From the NCBI GenBank assembly GCA_023251095.1, contig JAHEZL010000003.1:210706-248585 (forward strand): a DNA stretch of 37,880 nt, read 5' to 3'. The stretch comes from Flavobacteriales bacterium. GTDB lineage: Bacteria > Bacteroidota > Bacteroidia > Flavobacteriales_C > GCA-002722245. Below are positions 1-8,305 of this stretch, one piece after another. The first letter of the stretch is position 1; each line of letters starts with the position of its first letter. Position numbers and translations under genes: made by a program. The notes beneath the pieces were generated by a model, which had not been told where the DNA came from, did not search any database, and was given only the letters and a program-made list of their open reading frames with translations.

Positions 1-1
1 G

Positions 2-1390
2 AAGAGCGATCCTGAGCCGGATTCTATCAAAGAGGTAGAATTGAAAACCTGGAAATTATTGCGCGACAATGGGGTGAAAGGCCGACGAACAGGTTTGGGT
101 TTTACAGCCTTGGCTGATGCTGTAGCAGCTTTGGGTTGGAAATTCGATAGCGCTGAATCTCTTTCTTTTATTGAAAAAATGATGAAAGTGAAATGCCGCG
201 CCGAGTTTGATTCTTCTATTGATATGGCGATTGAGCGCGGAGCATTTTATGGCTTCAATCGCGCTACGGAAAACACTTCTGATTTTGTAAAAATGATGCA
301 GAAAGAATTTCCTGATGTGTACAATCGGATGATGAAATACGGGCGACGCAATGTATCCATCAGTACTGTTGCGCCTACGGGAACCTTGAGTTTAATGGCG
401 CAATCGTCTTCAGGCATTGAACCTGTGTTTTCTTTGGAGTATACCCGCCGCCGAAAAAAATCTGCTAAAAGCGGTAAAACTGATTTTAAAGATGCGATGG
501 GTGATGAGTGGGAAGAGTTTGATGTTTTTCATCCTAAATTACAGCAGTGGATGGATGTTACCGGCAAAAATAAAATTGAGGAAAGTCCGTATTTTAAATC
601 CACAGCAAAAGACATCGACTGGAAAAAAAGAATTGAAATTCAGTCTGTAGTTCAAAAATATACCACGCATTCCATTAGTTCTACTATCAACTTATCAGAA
701 GATTCCACCACTAAAAAAGTAGGTGAAATTTATTTTGAGTCGTGGAAAAAAGGCTTGAAAGGAATTACCATTTACCGCGAAGGATCCCGCTCGGGAGTAT
801 TGCTGGATAAGGACGATAGAGTGCTCGATGATAAAAGTGAAATTGTAATTCATAAAGCGCCTGAGCGTCCGAATGCATTGAAAGCAAAAGTAGTCCGCTT
901 TAAAAATAACGATGAAGATTGGATCGCCGTGGTGGGTTTACTGGGCGATCGTCCCTATGAGATTTTTACGGGTAAACAGGATTCATTTGTGATTCCTGCA
1001 TACATCAACGAAGGTTTAGTGATCAAGAAAAAAGAAACTGCACAAAAAGCGACTTATGATTTTCAATACGTCAATAAATACAAAGTAAAAATTGATGTAA
1101 AAGCTTTATCACAATCCTTTAACAAGGAATTCTGGAATTATGCTAAACTTATTTCCGGTGTTCTGCGTCAGGGAATGCCGCTCGAAGATGTATTGCATTT
1201 GGTGGAGAATTTAAATCTCTACGATGAAAATATCAACACCTGGAAAAATGGTGTGAAGCGCGCGCTAAAACAATTTGTGGTGAATGGAACAACCATCATT
1301 AAACCTTGTGAAAACTGTGGTTACAGCAAAGGTTTGGTATATGAAGAAGGTTGTGAGAAATGCCCTAGTTGCGGATTTTCGAAGTGTTAG
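2..1390 (+). CDS. nrdJ: Adenosylcobalamin-dependent ribonucleotide reductase, C-terminal part
   Basis: Partial gene; the frame is open from base 2, so the start lies upstream of the window. Class II ribonucleotide reductases reduce ribonucleotides to deoxyribonucleotides using vitamin B12 and work with or without oxygen. The sequence shows the barrel segments RRTGLGFTALADAV, VAPTGT followed by SSSGIEPVF, and GITIYREGSRSGV. A TSCPD-type domain follows at about residues 280-410 of the visible part. The tail is a zinc-ribbon-like cysteine cluster (CENCG and CEKCPSCG with a terminal Cys, bases about 1306-1387), typical of long NrdJ proteins and probably used for re-reduction of the active site. 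The TTG at base 41 is internal, not a start. Family assignment is firm; cofactor use is inferred from the family. Confidence 0.93.
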   Translation, partial: KSDPEPDSIKEVELKTWKLLRDNGVKGRRTGLGFTALADAVAALGWKFDSAESLSFIEKMMKVKCRAEFDSSIDMAIERGAFYGFNRATENTSDFVKMMQKEFPDVYNRMMKYGRRNVSISTVAPTGTLSLMAQSSSGIEPVFSLEYTRRRKKSAKSGKTDFKDAMGDEWEEFDVFHPKLQQWMDVTGKNKIEESPYFKSTAKDIDWKKRIEIQSVVQKYTTHSISSTINLSEDSTTKKVGEIYFESWKKGLKGITIYREGSRSGVLLDKDDRVLDDKSEIVIHKAPERPNALKAKVVRFKNNDEDWIAVVGLLGDRPYEIFTGKQDSFVIPAYINEGLVIKKKETAQKATYDFQYVNKYKVKIDVKALSQSFNKEFWNYAKLISGVLRQGMPLEDVLHLVENLNLYDENINTWKNGVKRALKQFVVNGTTIIKPCENCGYSKGLVYEEGCEKCPSCGFSKC

Positions 1391-1413
1391 GTTAAGTTAG
1401 AGGTGTGCACGTC

Positions 1414-1456
1414 CCACTCCGTCATTGCGAAATTTTTGTACTCAAAAATGAAGCAA
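1414..1456 (+). repeat. Left copy of a perfect 43-bp inverted repeat
   Basis: The 43 bases beginning CCACTCCGTCATTGCGAAAT are repeated exactly, in inverted orientation, at 2154-2196. The unit is itself an imperfect palindrome (TTGC...GCAA ends with ATTTTTG/CAAAAAT inside), so it resembles a REP/MITE-type hairpin. The GTCATTGCGA core is reminiscent of short repeats scattered through many Bacteroidota genomes (from memory). Confidence 0.9.
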
Positions 1457-1474
1457 ACTCATTAATTTAGCTGC

Positions 1475-2146
1475 ATGGAAAATTCACTTAAATCAGAAAT
1501 AAGAAAATCATTTTTTGAAAAGCTTAATGAAACACTAGCTGGTTTTGGATTTAAATACAAGAAATCATTTGAACCACGATTCGTTAGAAAAACAGATTAC
1601 GGCTTTGATGCAATAGATTTTTTTCCTTTTATTAGATATGATGTTTTTAAAATAGAGTTTCAATTTAGTGTAAGGCATGATGCTATAACAAGTGTTGTAG
1701 ATAAATACAGAACTCCCCATCAGTTTAGGAAAAATACAAAACCCGATAAAGATTCCATTACAATGTGTTTCTCCTTGAAAGATGTTAAAGAAGGAGTTAA
1801 CTGGAATGAGTACATAATTTCTGAAATGAATGATTTTGAAAAATTACTGGTTAAGGTTATTGATGATATTAAGAAATTCGGATTTTCATTTTTTGAGAAG
1901 TATTCTGATTTAAAGGAAGTGAACAATTTTTATAATGGAGATCCTGAAAATCCTTTGCTGAAAAGAATGTGGTTGGTGGCAAGAGCTTATTTCGCATTGG
2001 TTTTAGCTAAGCACCTTGAGGATAAAGAACTGAATACTAAAATAGAACATTACCGAAAACTTTTTGAAACCACGAATGACAGCACTATAAAGACATTCAA
2101 ACACATTGATTGCTTTGAAGAGTTGGTGCAGAATGAAATGAATTAA
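1475..2146 (+). CDS. Hypothetical protein in an inverted-repeat-bounded segment
   Basis: 223 residues, soluble, with no signal peptide or membrane segment. It is rich in Lys, Phe, Asp and Glu. The N-terminal half has alternating beta-type stretches and aromatic residues (DAIDFFPFIRYDVFKIEFQF); the C-terminal half looks helical. It vaguely recalls DUF4304-like proteins of toxin/immunity neighbourhoods, but I cannot assign a family. The gene is much more AT-rich than its neighbours: two sampled 60-base lines (1501-1560, 1621-1680) hold 15 and 14 G+C, against 22 and 28 in two lines of nrdJ. It sits between the two copies of a perfect 43-bp inverted repeat, 18 bases after the left copy and 7 before the right. 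The ATG at 1475 has no clear ribosome binding site. It is probably acquired DNA; the function is unknown. Confidence 0.75.
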   Translation: MENSLKSEIRKSFFEKLNETLAGFGFKYKKSFEPRFVRKTDYGFDAIDFFPFIRYDVFKIEFQFSVRHDAITSVVDKYRTPHQFRKNTKPDKDSITMCFSLKDVKEGVNWNEYIISEMNDFEKLLVKVIDDIKKFGFSFFEKYSDLKEVNNFYNGDPENPLLKRMWLVARAYFALVLAKHLEDKELNTKIEHYRKLFETTNDSTIKTFKHIDCFEELVQNEMN

Positions 2147-2153
2147 GAGGAGG

Positions 2154-2196
2154 TTGCTTCATTTTTGAGTACAAAAATTTCGCAATGACGGAGTGG
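2154..2196 (-). repeat. Right copy of the perfect 43-bp inverted repeat
   Basis: Exact reverse complement of 1414-1456. Outside the 43 bases the flanks diverge at once on both sides. I see no obvious target-site duplication. Confidence 0.9.
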
Positions 2197-2232
2197 AGTG
2201 GAAATGTAAATGGATTTGTTGTGCTGAATTAT

Positions 2233-3279
2233 CTAAGCAAAATCCCCCGGATCCAACTCACTAAACTTTTTCTTCCCTTTTAAAAAGTATTGCTTCACAA
2301 TGCTACGCTTGTATATCCGCGGAAGATCTTTGTTTTTAATGGTACGTTGAATGTGTCGGCGTTTTTTTAGTGTTTTTGGTAGCGTAATATAAAACCTCAT
2401 GTGCGCCCGAAACACAGCGTAAAATTGTATAGGATCTTTTTCAGTGAGGAATTTAAAAGCCGCAACTCCATCTAAAATCATTTTATACAACAAATTCGGG
2501 AAAAGATTTTTAGTTGGTAAATTTTTCACCAACATAATGAGGTTGTTCCTGAAATTTAAATAGGGTTTCAGCGGATTGTGCTTTGGTAGTGTGCCTCCGC
2601 CGATATGATAAATTTTGGAATGTGGAGTGTACATGATTTTATAGCCGAGATTTTTTATTCTCCAGCACAAATCAATTTCTTCCTGGTGGGCAAAAAAATC
2701 TTCATCGAGTCCGCCTGCTTCCCAGTATATTTCCGATCGTACCATCATTGCTGCACCGGTGGCCCAAAATATTTCTTCAATGTTGTCGTATTGTCCGTGG
2801 TCTTCTTCGAGGTCGGAAAATAACCGTCCTCTGCAAAAAGGAAATCCCATATAATCAATAAATCCGCCGGCAGCACCTGCATATTCAAACTGCGTTTTTT
2901 TGTCGTACCACAAAATTTTTGGCTGACAAACGGCAAAAGATTTATCGCTTTCCATCAACTCATAAAGTGGTTCAATCCATCCCGGAGCAACTTCAATATC
3001 CGAGTTGAGTAAAATGTAATAAGGTGTTTTTATTTGCTGTAAGGCTAAATTGTATCCTCTCGCAAAGCCTTCATTTCCGGGGTTTATGATGATTTCAATT
3101 TCCGGATAGTTGGCTTTCATGAAAGCTACCGAATCATCGGACGATTGATTGTCGGCAACAACGATATTCGCATACGAAGGCAAAGAAGATTTTAATGCCG
3201 GAAGAAATCTTTCCAGATATTTTTTCCCATTCCAGTTAAGAATGACAATGGCAATTTTTATTTCGTTTACGGTAGGCAT
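2233..3279 (-). CDS. Family 2 glycosyltransferase (rhamnosyltransferase-like)
   Basis: 348 residues, cytoplasmic and possibly membrane-associated. The GT-A fold is clear: an opening strand with NWNG (residues 15-18), VVADNQSSDDS (Asp43), then the metal-binding DXD-type motif NSD (92-94). An acceptor-side segment GAAMMVRSEIYWEAGGLDEDFF is followed by EEIDLCWR, the helix carrying the probable catalytic base. This is the WbbL-like subgroup that adds sugars to lipid-linked surface polysaccharide; donor and acceptor cannot be read from sequence. The basic C-terminal 80 residues probably face the membrane. It lies 48 bases downstream of the large T9SS protein on the same strand, so co-transcription is possible, although only one glycosyltransferase is present. 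Confidence 0.85.
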   Translation of the reverse strand: MPTVNEIKIAIVILNWNGKKYLERFLPALKSSLPSYANIVVADNQSSDDSVAFMKANYPEIEIIINPGNEGFARGYNLALQQIKTPYYILLNSDIEVAPGWIEPLYELMESDKSFAVCQPKILWYDKKTQFEYAGAAGGFIDYMGFPFCRGRLFSDLEEDHGQYDNIEEIFWATGAAMMVRSEIYWEAGGLDEDFFAHQEEIDLCWRIKNLGYKIMYTPHSKIYHIGGGTLPKHNPLKPYLNFRNNLIMLVKNLPTKNLFPNLLYKMILDGVAAFKFLTEKDPIQFYAVFRAHMRFYITLPKTLKKRRHIQRTIKNKDLPRIYKRSIVKQYFLKGKKKFSELDPGDFA

Positions 3280-3327
3280 TAGTGGTAAAGATAATAGAAA
3301 GAGTTAAAGGGAAGAAAAATTTAATAT

Positions 3328-6300
3328 CTATCGGATCAACGAAACCCTTCCTATTTCTTCACGCCATATTTCTTTGTGATGGCGGCGGTATCGCACTTTC
3401 CACACATATACATCCATTTGTACAGGATTGTTTTTGTAGGTGCCGTTCCAGCCTTGGTTGATGTCGTAACTGGTGAAAAGCAATTCGCCCCAGCGGTCAT
3501 AAATTTCAAGTTCAAATTCTTCCACGCTGATGCTTCGGAAATAAAACACATCATTGGTATTGTCGCCGTTAGGCGTGAAAGCATTGGGTACATAAACCTT
3601 ACGGATCACATAAACATTCACCGAATCTTTGAAATAACAACCTTTGTCGTCGTACAATGTGTATTGATAAGTGATGTCTCTTTCGGGAAGAGTAACCAGA
3701 GGAGAAGCACAATCTGTACAGGAAAGATAAGTGCTTGGCGACCAAACAACTTTGTCTTCAAAATTTGAATTTATTTTTAAATCCTCGCCATATTCTAAAA
3801 CATAAGCTCCGTTAAATCCGGTGAAAGGTTTTTCGGCCAGACTCACCGTGGTAAAAAGAGAATCAACGCAACCATCGGTATTGGTGATGATGACTTTGTA
3901 AGTGGTTTTTTGCTGCGGGAAGGCTGATGGATTGGCAATGCTGTCATTGTTGAGCGATGCTGACGGCGACCATAAATATTTCGCTGCACCTTTTGCCAGC
4001 AAAGGGATGGAATCGTCTCTGCAAATAGTGGTGTCGGATGAAATGGTTCCCTGTGCTTTTGAAATCGTTACCAGATAAGGAACAGTATCTTTTCCGCACA
4101 TGTTGCTGATGATGGATTTGTAGAGCGTTGTAGCTTGTGGAGTAGCGATCGGGTTTTTAATTTGCGCATTGTTTAAGGTTCCCGAAGGCGTCCACTGGTA
4201 AGAATAATTTCCGTTTACTCCGGGATCAAGCACCAACGATTTTCCAATACAAATTAATGAATCGGGTTGAATATTAAACGCAGGAACAGGAATAACTTTC
4301 AGGAAAACAGAATCGTTGATGTTGCATCCGTCAGGTGATTTAAAAGCAACATAAACTGTTTGTGATTGATTCAGTGTTACCTGTGTGGAACCGGAACCGG
4401 CAGAGGAAAAAGACTGTGAAGGTGTCCATTGAAAAGCAGATCCAGGTGAAGCGGAAACAGTGTGTGCCACTCCCGGACAAACAGAGTCCGTCGGACTTAT
4501 CGTGTGGTTTAAAGAAAATAATGAAATGGTTAGTTCCGCCGAATCTTTGTTGCAAAAACTATTTCCGTTCACAGTGTAAGTGGTATTGGCCAAGGGTGTT
4601 GCAATCACTGATGTTCCTGCAGATTGATTTAAAGTGGCTGCGGGTTTCCACTGGTAAATTGTTGCGCCGCTGGCGGTGAGTGTGACGCTTCCTCCCGGAC
4701 AAACAGAGTCGTTGGGAGATACTTTTAAATCTACTTGCGGTACTACGCGCAAACTCATGTAAGTGGTGTCAACGGGCGGACAACCTCCGGGATCCAGCGC
4801 CAGCAAGGTGATGGTGTATAAGCCCGTGTCAGGGTATGTGTACGTTGGTGAAAAATCTGTACTCTTATCGCCGTTGCCAAAATCCCATTCAAAAGATTTT
4901 CCGCCGTTGCTTTGGTTGTTAAAAGTAATGGGTTCGTTTTTACACGCTAGTGTATCCACTGTTGCAGCGATGTAAGCAGTGAGTTTTGATACATCAAATT
5001 TGATGACGGCTAAATTACAATTGGTGGATTGATTCACATTCGACCATGCGCCTGAAGTAGTGGGAAAATCCGATTTTCCGCCGCAACCGCCACATACGGC
5101 TTGGTATACATTTCCTTTTTTATCGAAGCGACTCGTGCCTCCATCCACATGTTCCAGGGTGGTAGCGCCGCCAAAATAAGTTCCGTATTTTAAACTTCCT
5201 GCATCCTGAGAAAATACTGCTAAATAAAAATCACTGCCGTCGGTGCTGCTTTGAAAAGCATCAGAAGTAACAGGCATTCCATTGGTGCTTCCCTGAATAT
5301 TGTTTTGAAAAAGATTAATAATTCCTCCCCACGCGGATATGTAAATGTCTTCGCAGTTATTGACTAAAAAAGCCGAGGGGATTAAATCGATATTATTGGA
5401 ACCCGATCCTATAACAGTTGAAAATACTGTGGTGGTAAGCGTACTGTTTAATTTGTGAATGAACTGATGGCTACCGGGATTGGAATAAGTTCCGGCAGGA
5501 AAAACGGGATATGCTCCTGCACTCTGACCGAAAACAAAAACGTTGTTGTTTTTATCCAGCTGAACGAAATACGACTGATCATACAACGCAGTTCCAATGT
5601 AAGTGGAAGCTTTTAAAGTTTGTCCGTTGGCCGATAAATGAGCAATAAAACCATCAATTCCGCCCTGTGCGCTTGTATGTAAAACTCCTGCTGTAGTAGG
5701 GAAGTTAGCACTTTTCGTTCCGCCGGTGATGTATAAGTCGGAAGAACTGTCGAACTGCACCGAGTAAATCGCATCATCTCCGCTTCCTCCGATATAAGAG
5801 CTCCAGAGCAAAGAAGAAAGATCGTTGTTTAACTTCATGATGATGCCATCGTGACTTCCTCCGGCGAAAGCATTCTGAAAACCTGAAACTATAGGGAAGT
5901 TAGCTGAGCTGGTAGTGGTGGCAACGTAGGAATTGCCGAGACTGTCGACTATAATTTCACCTCTGAAAATATCACCGTAGTTGTAATATAATTTTGAAAC
6001 ATTGTATTCGTCGTTTAATCCGTCGTTGGAAGTTCCGCCAATTAAAGTAGAGCCGATGAGGGCACTTCCGGAGGCATTGAGTTTAGTGACAAAAATATCA
6101 GTGCCGATGGAATAAGTTAAAACCTGATCAGTGGTGACGGATGTTCCTCCGTTGAATGTTTTGTCGTAAGCAGTGGCCGTTGTAGGGAAGTTAGCCGAAC
6201 TGGTACTTCCGAAAATCAGCAATTCATTTTTGTTTGAAACTACTAAACTGTGTGGAGATTCAATGTCATTTCCGCCGATGTAAGTAGAGTAAATCAGTGA

Positions 6301-7221
6301 TCCGCCTGTTGAAGAATATTTGGTGACGGATAAATCCACATTGCCCGAAAACGAAGTGCTGTATGCGCCAATAGTGGTAGGGTAGCCGGTGCCGAACACA
6401 ATTCCGGCATCGTACAGTTTTCCGCTGTCGTCGTAAGTTGCAGTGTAGCCCCAGTTGTCGGAAGTGGAACCCGAGAACGACGCAAACAATACCACAGGAT
6501 CAATGATTAAAGGAAGAGCACTGTTGTAAGCGCCTGTTTTTATAGAGAAAAATCCGTTTTCGTTTTTGATGTATTGAGATGAAATAACTGTATTGTTTTG
6601 ATAGGAGCGGGGAGCTTCTTCAATAATATCCCCCACAGCTGAACTTAAAAAAATGTTGTTCTCCTTTATTTCAGCAGAAAGACCTTTGTGTTGAAATTGT
6701 ATCTGCGCAGGATTGGCGGTGGGTTGTACAATGAAATCGTATTCTAAATGGCCGTTTTTTTCATAGTATCTCAAATCAATTCCGGGATAAATATTGTGTA
6801 AATACACTTCCGCGAAAACAGCAGCATTTGTTGCCCATTTAAAAGGATCGTTGCCAATGAAATAATTCACGTAATCTTTGTACATGTATTTTCCTTCGGC
6901 TTTGGTAATGCACGAATAATTAAATTCAATTTTAAAGGAATGTGCTTTCAGTTCCTGACTGCCCGGACGGTGGTGGTGAATGTTTTCGTAAATCTGATGA
7001 AAGGCTTGCGGATCATAAATATTGAAAGTCATTCCGTTGTTTTCAATGAACAACATTCCTGAGCTGATGCGTGCGCCAAAAAGAACCTGTTTGGGCCACT
7101 GACCTTTGTTTTGAATAAATCGGGCAGAGGTTTTTGTTGTTTGAGGGGAATGCGCAAAGGCTGATGCAGCAATAGCTACAGCGATGAAGACTAAAAAAAT
7201 ATGTTTAAGTCCTGACAACAT
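3328..7221 (-). CDS. Giant secreted protein with SBBP propeller, PKD and T9SS type B sorting domain
   Basis: 1297 residues. An N-terminal signal peptide (about 1-23, ending AFAH) is followed by a Bacteroidota N-terminal domain (about 30-245; begins ARFIQNKGQWP). A run of SBBP-type beta-propeller repeats follows (about 250-740; motifs such as YIGGSGDD and ANFPTT recur). Then come a PKD domain (about 760-815, WDFGNGD) and several Ig-like segments with SVCPG or TICRDD openings. The last 90 residues (about 1208-1297, VPNAFTPNGDNTNDVF, then YDRWGELLF and WNG) are the gliding-motility-associated C-terminal domain, which marks T9SS type B cargo. The protein should be exported by Sec, cross the outer membrane by T9SS and act on the surface or outside the cell, probably in adhesion. 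No enzymatic domain is seen. The ATG at 7221 directly precedes a good signal peptide. Confidence 0.93.
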   Translation of the reverse strand: MLSGLKHIFLVFIAVAIAASAFAHSPQTTKTSARFIQNKGQWPKQVLFGARISSGMLFIENNGMTFNIYDPQAFHQIYENIHHHRPGSQELKAHSFKIEFNYSCITKAEGKYMYKDYVNYFIGNDPFKWATNAAVFAEVYLHNIYPGIDLRYYEKNGHLEYDFIVQPTANPAQIQFQHKGLSAEIKENNIFLSSAVGDIIEEAPRSYQNNTVISSQYIKNENGFFSIKTGAYNSALPLIIDPVVLFASFSGSTSDNWGYTATYDDSGKLYDAGIVFGTGYPTTIGAYSTSFSGNVDLSVTKYSSTGGSLIYSTYIGGNDIESPHSLVVSNKNELLIFGSTSSANFPTTATAYDKTFNGGTSVTTDQVLTYSIGTDIFVTKLNASGSALIGSTLIGGTSNDGLNDEYNVSKLYYNYGDIFRGEIIVDSLGNSYVATTTSSANFPIVSGFQNAFAGGSHDGIIMKLNNDLSSLLWSSYIGGSGDDAIYSVQFDSSSDLYITGGTKSANFPTTAGVLHTSAQGGIDGFIAHLSANGQTLKASTYIGTALYDQSYFVQLDKNNNVFVFGQSAGAYPVFPAGTYSNPGSHQFIHKLNSTLTTTVFSTVIGSGSNNIDLIPSAFLVNNCEDIYISAWGGIINLFQNNIQGSTNGMPVTSDAFQSSTDGSDFYLAVFSQDAGSLKYGTYFGGATTLEHVDGGTSRFDKKGNVYQAVCGGCGGKSDFPTTSGAWSNVNQSTNCNLAVIKFDVSKLTAYIAATVDTLACKNEPITFNNQSNGGKSFEWDFGNGDKSTDFSPTYTYPDTGLYTITLLALDPGGCPPVDTTYMSLRVVPQVDLKVSPNDSVCPGGSVTLTASGATIYQWKPAATLNQSAGTSVIATPLANTTYTVNGNSFCNKDSAELTISLFSLNHTISPTDSVCPGVAHTVSASPGSAFQWTPSQSFSSAGSGSTQVTLNQSQTVYVAFKSPDGCNINDSVFLKVIPVPAFNIQPDSLICIGKSLVLDPGVNGNYSYQWTPSGTLNNAQIKNPIATPQATTLYKSIISNMCGKDTVPYLVTISKAQGTISSDTTICRDDSIPLLAKGAAKYLWSPSASLNNDSIANPSAFPQQKTTYKVIITNTDGCVDSLFTTVSLAEKPFTGFNGAYVLEYGEDLKINSNFEDKVVWSPSTYLSCTDCASPLVTLPERDITYQYTLYDDKGCYFKDSVNVYVIRKVYVPNAFTPNGDNTNDVFYFRSISVEEFELEIYDRWGELLFTSYDINQGWNGTYKNNPVQMDVYVWKVRYRRHHKEIWREEIGRVSLIR

Positions 7222-7316
7222 GAAACGGCGAAAACTTTTCCCTTATGTGCTTTAACATTTGAAGATAGTAAATGTTACACAAATTTCCTCCTCAAATTGT
7301 TGATAGTCAGGGAAGT

Positions 7317-7850
7317 TTATGGTCGCAACAATTCAAGTACTTCCACCAAACTGCTGAGTAGTTTCATTTTGTTTTCATCGCCGCCATTTTCAAGGCATTC
7401 GTTGATGGTAGAAATGCATTCCACTATTTCTTCGTCGTTCACTTCACCTTCCATGTTTTCAACAACGGTGAGTACTTCCAGAGTAGTTATGTAGTTTTCC
7501 TTGCAGGCCAGATCAACCAAAAAAGTAAGGTATTCTTCTGAAGGAATAGAAGATTGCCACAAGGCAGAAACTAAAATATCGCGGTGACCGGCAGAGCTTT
7601 CTTTTTTCAAATAATCAACAATGACTTCACCGGCTTTGGAAGCTTTTAGCTCAAACAAAATCGACTTCGCTTCCTGGTAAACCAGGTCGTCATCGGTTTG
7701 CAATAGCACTTCAATAATACCCGGCAGTACATGGATGGTTCCTCTTTGTTTAGCGTCTTGCAGCGCCTTTAGTACGAGTCCGTTATTTTTAGCTTTCAGA
7801 TTTTGCAGGATATTCTGCAAAAATTTATTTTCTTTTTTTTCTTCGCTCAT
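7317..7850 (-). CDS. Helical-repeat (HEAT-like) cytoplasmic protein
   Basis: 177 residues, acidic, with no signal peptide. The sequence is almost entirely predicted helix in paired blocks (NGLVLKALQDAKQRGTIH, VLPGIIEVLLQ, EAKSILFELKASKAGEVIVDYL, DILVSALWQSSI), which looks like HEAT/armadillo repeats. It starts with a charged MSEEKKENK tail. Such small HEAT proteins usually mediate protein contacts; no catalytic motif is visible. It is transcribed divergently from the OsmC gene with only 26 bases between the two start codons, so the two promoters must overlap the opposite gene or each other. The precise role is unknown. Confidence 0.7.
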   Translation of the reverse strand: MSEEKKENKFLQNILQNLKAKNNGLVLKALQDAKQRGTIHVLPGIIEVLLQTDDDLVYQEAKSILFELKASKAGEVIVDYLKKESSAGHRDILVSALWQSSIPSEEYLTFLVDLACKENYITTLEVLTVVENMEGEVNDEEIVECISTINECLENGGDENKMKLLSSLVEVLELLRP

Positions 7851-7876
7851 GGCGCAAAAATAGTGATATTTGAAAT

Positions 7877-8305
7877 GTGAAAATAAAATTAATAAAACAG
7901 TCGGAACCTTTTCACTTTGAAGCTTTCAATGACGAAGGTCAATCGGTTCACATGGATGCTTCGCCTGAGATAGGCGGAACAAACAAGGGCGTGCGCCCAA
8001 TGCAAATGATTATCATGGGTTTGGGAGGTTGTAGCGGAATTGATGTTTGCAACATTTTGAAAAAACAGCGACAAGAGTTCAGCAGCTTCACCATTGAGCT
8101 GGAAGCCAGAAGAAGAAGCGAACCTGAACCTAAAATATTTGAGCACATCACTCTGAAATTTATTTTTGAAGGTGGAGTGGATCCTATAAAAGCGAGAAAG
8201 GCTGTGGATTTGTCGATAGAGAAATATTGTTCTGTATCGGAAATTTTGCGACAATCGGCCGAGATAGAATATCAGGTTATAGTTAACAATGAAATTGTAC
8301 AATAA
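7877..8305 (+). CDS. OsmC/Ohr-family peroxide-reductase-like protein
   Basis: 142 residues, the family's usual length. OsmC/Ohr proteins reduce organic hydroperoxides with a reactive cysteine pair. Here the pair is Cys52 (GLGGCSGIDVCNILKKQR) and Cys118 (EKYCSVSE), 66 residues apart as in classical OsmC; a further Cys58 is present. The start is GTG at 7877: a stop codon lies in frame at 7871 and no in-frame ATG fits the N-terminus. The stop overlaps the ATG of the next gene by one base (TAATG), so translation with metZ is coupled. The pairing with a sulfur-assimilation enzyme suggests a role in thiol or sulfide redox balance, which is inference. Confidence 0.85.
   Translation: MKIKLIKQSEPFHFEAFNDEGQSVHMDASPEIGGTNKGVRPMQMIIMGLGGCSGIDVCNILKKQRQEFSSFTIELEARRRSEPEPKIFEHITLKFIFEGGVDPIKARKAVDLSIEKYCSVSEILRQSAEIEYQVIVNNEIVQ

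Noticed and set aside
41-1390. Reading the first gene as complete from the TTG at 41
   Set aside because: The frame is open to base 2 and the protein lacks the N-terminal half of class II ribonucleotide reductases, so it is a window-edge fragment.
3376-3768. 130-codon plus-strand frame inside the T9SS type B gene
   Set aside because: Antisense to a well-supported sorting domain; the translation shows no domain or export signal.
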